From Enoplosus armatus (taxonomy: Eukaryota > Chordata > Actinopteri > Centrarchiformes > Enoplosidae): 64,000 bases of DNA. How positions within the stretch are numbered: the first letter of the stretch is position 1; every line of letters begins with the position of its first letter. Shown piece after piece: positions 29,101 to 40,700 of the stretch. The stretch spans positions 21,428,204 through 21,492,203 of the forward strand of contig NC_092188.1 of assembly GCF_043641665.1 (NCBI RefSeq), given 5' to 3'. The translations under genes and the position numbers were made by a program. Below the pieces are notes generated by a model. That model did no database searches. It was not told where the DNA came from and saw nothing but the letters and a program-made list of their open reading frames with translations.

Positions 29101-32100
29101 AAAGTTAGTGTAATTCTGTGCACACATCATGAACATAATGTCTGTAAACTATGCCTTACTCACTTAATGCAAATCTCACTCAGTGCACACCACTGCAATG
29201 ACTACATGTGTCACTAAAGAAGAAAAGTGTTAATTCAGTAATACTACTGGAATTATCCAGACCAACAACAAGCCAAAGCAAACTTACTAAATGCTTGTAA
29301 ACTAAACACTAACTTTTATACAATTTAATACAAAAAGAAAAAAAGCCAAAGAAACTAAATACAGTAGTGTATGTAATAGCTGATCTTTGACTGCATGAAC
29401 AATCTTTTAGAATAGTACATCCACTTTAAGCCCTAAACTCAGCTATACTGTAAGTCATGAACTCCTGTACCTGAACTCTGTCCTTCTCTCCTTTTCACCC
29501 CACACCTTCTCATCTCCTGTCCTCTCTTCCTTCCTCTTCTATCCTCTTCCATCATCTCCCCTCTCACGATCCTCTCCCCGCTGGCCTCCCCTCTCCTCTG
29601 CCCTGTCCTCTCTTCTCTGTCCTCACCTGCCCCCCCCCCCCTCCCCCCCCCCCCTCCTCCTGTCAATGGTGGTGGCTGACAGTGACTTTGCATCCAAAAT
29701 GAAAAACAGGCAAATGGGCTCGTCAGGCGGGATGAACATGACCAAGAGCACAAGCATCAGCGGCGACATGTGCAACCTGGAGAAGACGGACGGCAGCCAG
29801 TCGGACACGGCGGTTGGCACGGTAGGCACTGACGACAAGAAGAGGCGCTCCAGCATTGGTGCCAAAATGCAGGCCATGGTTGGCATGTCGCGCAAGAGCC
29901 GGAGCACCTCTCAGCTCAGCCAAACAGGTAGGGCATCCAACTGCACAGCCGGTGTTCTGTATGTATGTTCATATCTGTCTCGTGGCCTCCTGTTCTGTCT
30001 GTGTGGGTTTCTCTGTTGTTTTTCTGTGCTGAACGTTGAGCTCTAACACCGCTGCTCTCTCCTCTCCAGTTCTTCCTTCTCCCCACTTTTTATCTAGAGG
30101 GACTTTGGACTTGAATTATCTGGAGATGAAGACAAGAGCATGACTTTTTCCTCATACCCTTTTCTCTCTTTTATTTAGGTAACAATAGTCCTGGAAATTC
30201 CTCTCTTTCTCTTTCGACCTTCCCCCTTTTTTCCCCTTTTCTTTCTTTATTCTTTTTTTATTACACCGCTGCAGTTGTGTTTTCATGCATAATGCTGAGG
30301 ATTTATTGCTTTTGGTAATAATTTGTCATTTCATTTCGGAAAATGTGTCTCAGCTTTGCACTTCCTGCCACGCTTGGTGACCTCAGCTGCTTTTCACAGG
30401 TCACGTTTTTGTCGCTTTCCCGTGTTGCGACGCTCTCTTGACTGGGATTTTTCAGTGTAAAACTCTACCTCAAACTGTGGGCGTCTGCAGCTGTTTGTAT
30501 TTGTCTTTATGAGTGCATGTGAGAGTGTATGCAGATGCGAGATATACACATAAAAGAGTGTGTTGTGTTGTTGCGTTTTCAAACCTATTTTCCTTCAGCT
30601 TTTTCTGCAGTGGAAAAGATTACACTTTGCAGAACATGGCTATTACTTTTCTTCACTCCACAGTGTATTTTTTTTTTTCGTTTCAAAAAGCACTCAATAA
30701 CCATTTGAGAGGAGTTGGGCTGCATTAGCTGATGCCAGACAGTGTGAAAAACAGCCTGGCAGGTGGCGTGCGGGCTGTCTCTGGCCAACAGATTGGGGTC
30801 TGGTCTGTTCATGTAAAGGTCAGTCGATTTGTCCCCTTCCCCTCGGCTGCCCCGTCTCTCTGCGGCATCTCTAAGCATTCAGCGCCTATTCATCTCGTCT
30901 ATTCAACCTTATAGTGGTCAATAATCACTTCCAACCATCAGCATTCTCCCTCCAGATGTGGCAGCATGACAGAGGGACAGAGAGATGGATGTTGAAAGGG
31001 ATGTATGGTGAGGTAGGATGAGCAGTAGAGTGCTCACGTGGCACCGCACTGCCCCCCTGGCTCGTGATTAGACGGACACATGGGCTGCCGCCTTTTTCGC
31101 TGTGGGCCATCATTTCTACTAATTACTGATCACATCAATAGGTCAATCAGCTGTTTTTTTGTGGCATTTAAGTCTGGTATTATTTACGATATGGCTGCTG
31201 GAAGACAGAAGTAGCTGTTAGACGTTCCCTGTTCAGTAGCTGCATTGTGAAGCACTTCTGCGGGTCTCATGTTGTTGACTATTAATGATGGTTATGTTGC
31301 TGAAAAAGATGACTCCTCTGGAGTTTGCTTTAGGGAACAGACAAAAACCAACTGACGTTTGTTCAGATTTTTATTTTAAGATACCCGTTTGAACAGTTTC
31401 ACACAATCCCAGGAACAAAGTTACACACACGTGCAGACATAGCACAAACTGAGCAGCCTGAATCTCCAGGAGCTATTAATATTTCACTCAGCGCTTCTAA
31501 GTGCATCAGAGTTTTTGAGAGCGTGCATACGTCTGCCTTTCAATATTTGAGATCTGTATTTGGTTGTGCAGCAGCACAAACACCGCCGAGCTGCCTTTTG
31601 CCCTACTTTGTTGTGCGTTACCCTGAGAGGCTCATCGCCCGTCTGAAGAGTGCATTCAAAGAATGGACGATTTTAAGAGGCTGCTCGACTGCTTGTGTGC
31701 ACTGCCAAGTGCTGGTGGGGGGATGGGCAGATCAGTCAAGCAGCATGACTCTGACTTTGACAAACACAGGTTAGTCAGATGGAATGGATGTGCTCCCAGG
31801 TGGCCACCGTAAGTAGTGTGTACACAGTTTGAGGCTCGAGGCTCTACGAATAGCTGGTTTTGTCCTCTCAGGCCTCGGTGGAAGCAACTTGAGTTATCAG
31901 GAAATACAAACGTGTCAGTATGTCTGGATAAAATGCTTCAGTTTGCTAACTGCAGTGAAGGCTTACTTTGTGCAGCATAATTCCATAACAGGACCCGAGG
32001 CAGAGTGCAAGGGGGCCGCACAGAGCAAACAACGGACAAGAGACTTTACGTGTCCTCCTACATGTGCATTCAGCGTAGCATCCAGCAGGTAGCGGCCTTT

Positions 32101-35100
32101 GGTGAAAATGGATGGAGAATGGAGACTCTCTCTGAGATTATTGGCTTTGATTAATCGTACCCAAAAAACTGAGGCAGTTCGGCACACCTGTGATGAAGAC
32201 AACCATATGTTCAAGAAATGAAATTGACTTTTTAATCACTAATAAATAAGATGTTGTTTTTTTCTAAGAAATTAAATTATTAACAATGTGGTTGCCGAGC
32301 AACAGAAAAACTTTCAGTGCTGGGTTTATTTGAGAGTTTACATTGGCTTCAATCTTGGCTTGAACAATTTTACATTTTGAAAGTAATGTTGAGCTTATGT
32401 ATGTGCTCATTTAGGGGCTACATTGGTGTTACACTGGTCATCACGAGCAAGCTGAAACATCCAGTTGATTTATTGTTCTCAATTGTCCCGTCCACCAGTC
32501 AGCAGTCCTCTGGTGCATTATGTTTTAAGCTCAATAGAGTGCCGCTTTATTTACACAGCCTGACTCAGCTAAAAACACACAGTATCTTGCAAGTGTATTG
32601 AAAATCCGTCCCCCTGCATTAATCTATGCATTTCTTCTTCACATCACCCCATGCTCGCGGCGTGGGCATCCTTATGTGTGTGTTTCATAGAACATGAGAC
32701 ATAAATAATACGGGTGCCTATTTATTAAGTGAAGACAGTGATTATTTTGACTGAGCACGCTGCTCCATGCCTGTATGTGAAGTGTTCAGAATTATTTGAG
32801 TTCCCTTTGTAGGACCAATACTGATTCTCTTTGCTCTCTGTCCAATGTGTATATCTGAGAGGCAGCTCTTTCGGTCTTATGGAGCATTTCTTCTCTCTTT
32901 TTGCAGTATGGATTACTGGATGGAAACGGAATACGAGGGCTATGTTGTGAAAGATCTCTCTTTCACATTATTGCAGAGTTATTAAGCACCATTTTCAGAA
33001 CACAGCTAGTAGCCTTCTACCTGATAATCCATTTCAGTAATTTTATCCCATAATGGCCTCTGTCTAAAAGTCCTGATGGTGTCCCAGAAACATAATCAAC
33101 AGCAAGCTTTGCAACACAGCACCAGCCTCTGACTATTAAGGCTGAGGAGGTGAACAGTGCAGGAAATACAGGAAATTGGGCCTTGATAGGCAAAAAGAGG
33201 CGAGGCTGCCCGCAGTGATATAGAAATAAGAAAAAGATTAAGTCAGTGGGGGGGATTCTGAGTATGTGGTATAATGCATTGTCTGTATCTAGTTTCCTGT
33301 TCCCCTGGGTGCAGCCTTGAGTATTCTGGCTTGATTCTTCTTACGTCCTACTTTTCTCTGCCTGACCCTGAAAGAAGCTCACTATTTGGACCAGAAGAGA
33401 CTCTCTCTTAGCTGAAAATGTATCTGTTAGAGAAGGATTGAAATGTGACATTTCACTCCCTTGGTTTTACAAATGTTTCCCCAGGACTGGAGGTGTAACA
33501 ACGTAACCTGTCAGCAACCTGTCAGCAACCTGTCAAACCATTGTCTTTGTCTTCTTCTTCGAAGAGAAGACGAGGTTTGATGACATTTGATTAAGTGTAG
33601 ACGCACTACCTGACACCTCACACACACTGCTAGGCAACTCGTCTTGCATAGCCAGATAAAGCCAGATAAAATAGTAAACGGCGTATGTAGACGATGTGAT
33701 ACAACTTTTGCTGTTATAAAAGACAAACATAACTTGATCATCTGTGTCCTAGAGGTGAAGGCTTCCTATACTTTAGCTCACTGGACCCGTTAAAACCACA
33801 GACGATCCAAATCTTACTCACCATAGGCTGCTAGTGGGGAGGTTGTTGATGCTGTTCTTTCACGTAGCGACGGGGACATTGAACACTGTAACGCGCAGAT
33901 AGGGGAGGAGAATGGCGACTGAAATAGTCAGCAGCCCACATCCGGTATGTCTGACTAGGCAGCTGCTTGTGATGGATACGTACATACAGTATGTTGTGCA
34001 GCTGCCTCATATCTTTAGAATTTAAACATCCAGGACATTTTGACAAGTAATGTGATCTCGGGTTCAGAGTGTTTGTTGATAAATTCAAAACTTTACTAAG
34101 AGTTATAAACGAGGGAGTATGTATGCCACCTAACGCACTATGCCCAGAATAGCCAAATGTATACAGAAGAGAGAACAATGCATTGGCTGCCTCACTCCCT
34201 TTCTCCCTCCCCTCTCACCTACACCAGATACTGATAGGTTTGGACACCCAAGTCCTCCGACCGACTGTTTTGTATGTGGTAAAATAGCTGAACTTTGAGC
34301 TTTCGGCCGAGGTAATTTATCTTCCGAGTTGAGTTGGGTGCCTATCTCAGCAGCTCCTCCGCCAGCTGAGGCGGCTAATTAATCTCCTTGGGGACCGGAG
34401 CAGACATGCCGCTCTCAGGATGATGCATGAAAGGAGCACAGCAGCACAGGTACAACCGAGGCTGAGGAACACCAGTGCCCCACTGCTTTCTCCCCATCCC
34501 TCTCTCTACCTCGCTTACTCTCTCTTTCCCTCCTAACTGACGTTTGTATCTCGCTATAGTTGCATCCTCTCACTGTTTTTTTCCTCACTTTCTCATTTCA
34601 CCTTCTCGTCTCTCCATTCCTTCCACCAGCTCTGCAGCATTTCTTCTGTCTTTCACTCTCCTCCAGTTTTCTCTATTACCGCAGTTCTCCAGAGGACTCC
34701 TGGCTGTTAATCAGCCTGAGCTCTCAGATGAGCCATCTCTGCAGTGACCTAAATGTGTGTGGATACACTGAAGGAGATACACTGATGCTTTTATATGTTT
34801 CAGATTCTATTAACAGATCCACTGCAATATACCTAAAAGTAAGACCAGTAACCTACATGCAAAATCAATTGTGTCAGTAGTTTCTACATTTAGTTAGAAC
34901 TGCACTGTGCAGACATCAGTGCTTTTCAGTGCAACTGCCCAAGTTTGATTAGGCTGATTGGTGGATGCTCTTGTTTACAAGCCAGTTTTTCAACTGATTT
35001 AATACTAAGAACTGTACTGGCCAGGTTGATACTGCCATTTCACCTGCATCACGAACCATACCTGATGTTTTGCTGGCCCACTGCCGTTGACCGCAGCGGT

Positions 35101-37751
35101 TTTCCAAACATTGTTTTTTGTATCCCACAATTATATTGTGATGACCAATCTGACATCTCTGCTCATCCACCCAGGGCCGCCTCCTACACAGCAATCGTTT
35201 GGATGAAGTGCCTGTGCGTTGGGGTATTGTACAACTTTGCCACCTTAAAAAGCCCCACAACAATACAGTGTTGGTGAGACCCAAACTCACACTGCCTAAG
35301 TCTAACGTACAACTCTTAAAGCCCATTGTAGGATGCTACTGCATGCACCTGTTTACTCTGTACAGAGCGTCATGTAAATGAAACAAAGGGCCTAGTTCTG
35401 CAGCGCTAGGGTTTCTGTTTCTATGGTCACTGTACATTTTCTCCCAGGTACTGTGCACCCCGAGCAGAAGCTGAACACATGAGGTCAGCATTAAATACAA
35501 TAAAAGACATTGTTGTGCTGCATTTTTATAATTATGTAGATGAGTTAGTATTTTATTTTAACAAAAAGATATATCCTACTATTCTTTAAAATCAAAGACA
35601 ATTTATTTCCCCCTACTCATGTTTATGATATTGCTCTCTTCAGGTACTTCACTGTGCACAGAAGTTAAGTACTTTGTTCTTCTTATTTAGGTTACTCAGT
35701 CTATATGTGAATGAATATAAATTAATACAAAGTGTTGTATTAGAATCACTGATGGCTTTGTGTTTATTCATGAGCTGTGATGTGAACATCAGAGTCGGTG
35801 GACAAAATAAATTGTTTTCACGCTGAGAGCAGCACACAGTGTCTCTCCTAGCAGGCAGTGTACTTTGCATTATCCAACAAATTAACAATGTTCTTGTTTT
35901 GAAGATGTTTTTTCTACATTGCGGTAATTATGCCAGAGCATAGTTTAGCTGTGATCCAAGGACTTAAACCCAGGGTATACATGTACAGTAACAGAGCAAG
36001 CTGTGGACATTAAGTGGACATACAGTATGAAATCATGTGAGTGGGGGTGCAAATGACTGGTTTGACCACATGAAGGATGAAGCATTTTACTGCCACCTTT
36101 CAAGCTTGCAGTTAGAGTTTAATACTGAAAATAGACATTTTGGGAAGAATCTATCTGTCTCCGTGAGCTCAGCTGAAAAGTTGTTGATTCATCTTCTAAA
36201 CCCTGCCATGCTCCACCAGCTGCTCAGTGTTGTTTTTGCCTGCAGTGTGGCTCATGCTGCACGGCCATATGTCTCCATTGCCTCAGTCTGAGGCTTGGAC
36301 ACAGTTTAGGACACACTTGTACAGCCGTGTCCCACATTTCAGTACAGTACTAAAAATGAACTTCCATCCTGCATTTTTAGATTCTTAAATGCTGCTAAAA
36401 ATATGACTTCCTCTCATGATTGTTTTGTCTTTAAATGCTGACAGCACCACTCCATAGCTGTCAGTCAAAGAGGAAGCCCAATGAGACATGCACTTAAAAA
36501 TACTGTGGTCAGTTTAGTCATGGAGCATGAGCATGATCTTTCTGCTCCTCAGGGAAATGGTTAAACACTTATTTCCTCTTTCAGTATGAGTATGAGTTGG
36601 TGACAGGTCTGTGTTGCAAGTTCTTACATATCACACTAGATTGTTGTGACTGTAAGACATAAAAATCAGCTGGAGTGATGTCAGCACTTTCGACCAGGAT
36701 TTTGCATATACACATAAAGGCATGGCAGTATTTAGATCCCCTTTCTCTCTCGTTAGCTCTCCATCTGTTATCCTCTCAGTGTTTGCACCACTGAGTGGAG
36801 GGAGGCAGCCACGAGAGGGACTGTTCCAACTGCACCTCCTGCGTTTCACGTTTCAAATATGGCCCTCCTACCTCACAGCTTCCACTGAAGGTGTGAACCT
36901 TTTCAGTGAATGTGTGAAGTGACTGGCAGGACACAGAATGTGTACATGTTTGGGTGTGAAGTCTTTTATTATATATGAAACATGAACTGTTATAGCGTCA
37001 ACAATGATTCAAATCTCTGTACTTTCAATTGCATTAACAGAACGTACAAGATGTAAAGCTCTATGAATTCATATTTCTATATTACACTGAGTCAAATGAT
37101 GTCCCTGGGAGAAGACAAACAGAGAATTAGCACCCAACTCTGCAGCTTTATGGAGCTTTTTAGCCTCTTTAAGCTCTTTTCTTTTTTTGTTGTACAGTTT
37201 CACAAGTCTCACTGCTCTCATTAACCTCCATACACAGCATTTTCCAGCACGCTGCTTTCTTAGTACCACACTGCATTCTGACAAAGTTAGCAACTAGCTG
37301 GTGAAGACAGTGGAATAGCAAGCAAAAGACCCCAATATTTTATATAATGCTGTTGTCTGGATTTGGTAGAGAAGAGACCAAACTAGAGCTAAAAAGGTCA
37401 TTCTTCAGGTGAAAACATGAGCCCAGACGAATGCTAATTTTACTTCGCTTGTGCTGGGTGATGTCGTGTGTCTCACATTTAATGGCCAAAAATCTATGAA
37501 TGAAGCTTTAGTGTGCTGTAAAGTGAGATGGAAACAGAGTAGTAAGCTCAACCATGATATCATACCTTATCCCTTTATAATGCGCCTCATATTCGAGCTA
37601 GACGCAAGAGGGGAAACTACACTTCCAGACTGCAGGACTGGCCTGCATCAAGGTACGCTGCAGGGAATGTAAACTGAGAGAGGAGACAGCGTGTTTGCCT
37701 ACAGTACGCATGGACTGGTGTGTGTCCTGGTTTGTGAGCATTTAAGTGCTG

Positions 37752-37790
<39 letters not shown>

Positions 37791-40700
37791 CCCTCCATTA
37801 AGCTGTGTTTACAGTTTTCTGACGCTTGGCCTGGCCGGGCCTCATCAATCAGAGAGACTTCCGAAGGTTCCCGCCTGTGATCCCTGCCGCCTGCCAGACG
37901 GACCTTACATACGACTTCTGGGATATTAGGCTCTTGTGTTGTCGCAGTAGAATTGGCAAGATTCTTCAGATTCCTGCCTTCTGAGCTGCTTGTGATTTCC
38001 AGTAGTGTGGTCACTGTCATGCAGGTTTCTCATAGTCTGATGTGAGACCAGATATGTTGCACAGTGCGCTTTAATGTTCATCTGTACTAGTCATGCTGTT
38101 GTGAAATCAGAGTACTAAAGTGGAGATTCCCCATCAGTTAGAAATGTAAGAAAAAGACCTTCTAATAGTGACTTATGAACTTGAACATCATTCATCTCAT
38201 TAGTAAGCCCCTGTTATAAACAATCCCGTCTTTGTAACTGAATTGACACATTTTCTATAAAGAGATGTTTGAAGCACAGTAGTTACCAGTCATTCACTCA
38301 TGACTCATGAGACCTAGATTCTTACTTTTCGTCAGGCACAATTTTGAACGTGTTTGAATCTTTAACAGGCTTTTGTTTAGTCAATAATGTTGGCTATTAT
38401 CTGGCAAATGAAAGTTTCTTTGTGGCTTTTCATGTGAGGTACAAACTGTTTCCAAAATCCCTGAACACAGGTCCACGTGCTTTGTTGAACAGATTGACTG
38501 TAAGACTGTAATTAACCTCTTCTTTTTTCTTCAGGTGTCGGGGTGTCATGTGTAGTGGGTGTATGACCGTGAAAAATGTTGAGAGGCCTCTTTCTTTCTC
38601 TCTGCCATTGTGCGGTGGGCGGATGGGTAAGAATAAACTGTGCCAAAGGTGCGAAAGTTTAAACAAGCAACACGTGCTGAATGTGCCATCTATGTACTGT
38701 CGCCACATGTGCAATGACGCATTAGCCGTGACTTCGACAAAGGAGAGATACATTTTCATTTTCTGCCGTGTTTTGGGTTATTATTGTGGCCAAGCAGCCA
38801 AATGTCTTTTCCTCCAAAGCAGCTAAAGGGAAAAGACGTGAAAAAAATCAGGTCATTTCTTTTGATAATCAATTTGATCAGCTACTGTGATAATTCCATG
38901 TTTAGGCTGGCTTTGTTAGAGACACCCCCCTCTCTGTTGTTAGAAAACAATCAGATTATCAGGCCATACTTGTAGGACCAGAACTGAATCACATCAGTTA
39001 CCTCCTGCTGCTATAGACGGGATAATGTTCACTTTTTTGCTCTTCATTCAGCTACAATAGAAGCTGACACATGAATTTACATGAATACGAATATATACAA
39101 AATATAAAGAATTCTCTCAGAGACAGAACTTCTCCTTTAGATGAGCTACATTTATCTTTGGTTCATTCAAATATACACAACCTGTATTGTCACTGTCTGA
39201 GTTAGCAGGAGCTAAATGATATCCTTTCATAGAGACAGTCCCAGAGGGCCCATTAAAGCTGACCCAACTGGCTGTATTGTAATCGGGTGTGTTTGTTCAA
39301 TGTCCCCCTAGCTGTAAATGTGAAGTGTTGTTTTTGGCTGTCCTGACCTAGATGAAACGCGCAAATGGATGGCATGCATTAAGAGACTTCTTCATGGAAG
39401 TAGGTTGCAGTGGAGCAGAGTGGAACTTTTGCCTCAGCTGTAACACTACAGGGAGCTTGCTATATTTATGATGGTGCAGCGCCATAATTGTCTTGTGCTG
39501 TGTCTATTCTGCCAGATACGTGTTCAGAACAAAAGCTCCACGGTTGGTTCTCTGGCAATGTGTCGCAGCAGCACTGTGTGACTAATCTTTTTTTTTTTTA
39601 CCAACCTGCAGTAGTGACTGAGGTATAGTTTAAAGCTATACATTTGCTTTATGTGTTACCCCTTGCACACCATGCAAGTAGCAGATTTATCAGTACTTCA
39701 GGGACCACCTGTGAAGAAATCTTTTCTCTCAGCACCGCTGTTGTGTCTGTCTGCTCTGGACTGTTTAAAATAGGCCGGCCTCGGGTGTCCACAAATGGTT
39801 GAATGGTAGAAAAAAAAAAGGTTCATGTTTAGGTAAGTGTGACCCTAATTCAAACAAAGAGCTTGCCCGATTGTTTGAAAGTGTGGCATGTGATTGATCA
39901 AGGGAGACTGAATTTCTCGTAACACAACATAGCTGTGTCATAGAGGCTGTGGAAGGAAGATAGATGAAGTTTTCAGGTTGAGCATGTGAACATGATCGCC
40001 CGCTTGACTTGTCATTCTCAGCAACTATGAAAACAGCCAGCAAAAGCAAAGTGAGTTCTCCCAGCACAACACAGCTGTGGGTGTGGTAGTTATGGGACGA
40101 GAGACAAATAAAGTAGCCGAGTTCGGCACGTGAACTTTGAGCGGTCGCCATGTGGCTGAAGCCCTCTCATAGAGGAGCAGGGCTGTTGGCAGACCTAATG
40201 ACAGCTTGTTTTCACTGGCCTCTGGATAAAGTGGGGAGAGGGAGGGGACGGTGGGACAGGGGATGGAGAGAAAAGGAAAACAGCAGTGATGAATGGCACA
40301 AAAGACACAAAACCGCTAGCAGAGGGAGAAAAAAAGAGAAAGAAAATGATAAAAAAAAGAGGTTTAAAGAAAAAAATTTGTGAGAAATGAACTGGGGAGG
40401 GGGGGCTTAGTATCTCTGGGTAGAGCTTGCTCACCCGCAGAGCCAGGCGAGGTGCGCCTGAGCAGCCTGGCTCTCTGATTGGTGGAGCGCGATGCAGCTC
40501 TTTCCCCTCCCCCCCTGAAGAAAGAGGTGCAGCAGGAACGTCAGACCCAGACGGCACAAGACTCGGCTACTGAAGCCACATTTTCTGAAGCTCTCCCTAA
40601 GATGCAGCCTACAGAGCATCTGGGGACAAACTAGATGGTAGCACAGACCTGATCTCCTACAGCACAGAGTCTTCTACGACTGGTTCTTAGGAATTTTATC

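Larger units (their letters stand above)
22824..29682. other. rims2 6.9-kb intron
   Basis: Holds the diverged second copy of the inverted-end repeat (23118-23790), a short perfect hairpin at 27453-27474 and a C-rich tract at 29630-29656. The 28430-28660 part has few simple repeats and homeodomain-like TAATTA cores, so may be a conserved noncoding element. No exon supported. Confidence 0.5.

Noticed and set aside
29690..30046. Open frame continuing past the 29927 donor
   Set aside because: The frame after CAACAG|gtaggg no longer matches RIM2, while splicing to 43698 restores the known sequence.
30060..30125. Possible rims2 exon after ttttatctag
   Set aside because: In the required phase it reaches a stop after four codons.
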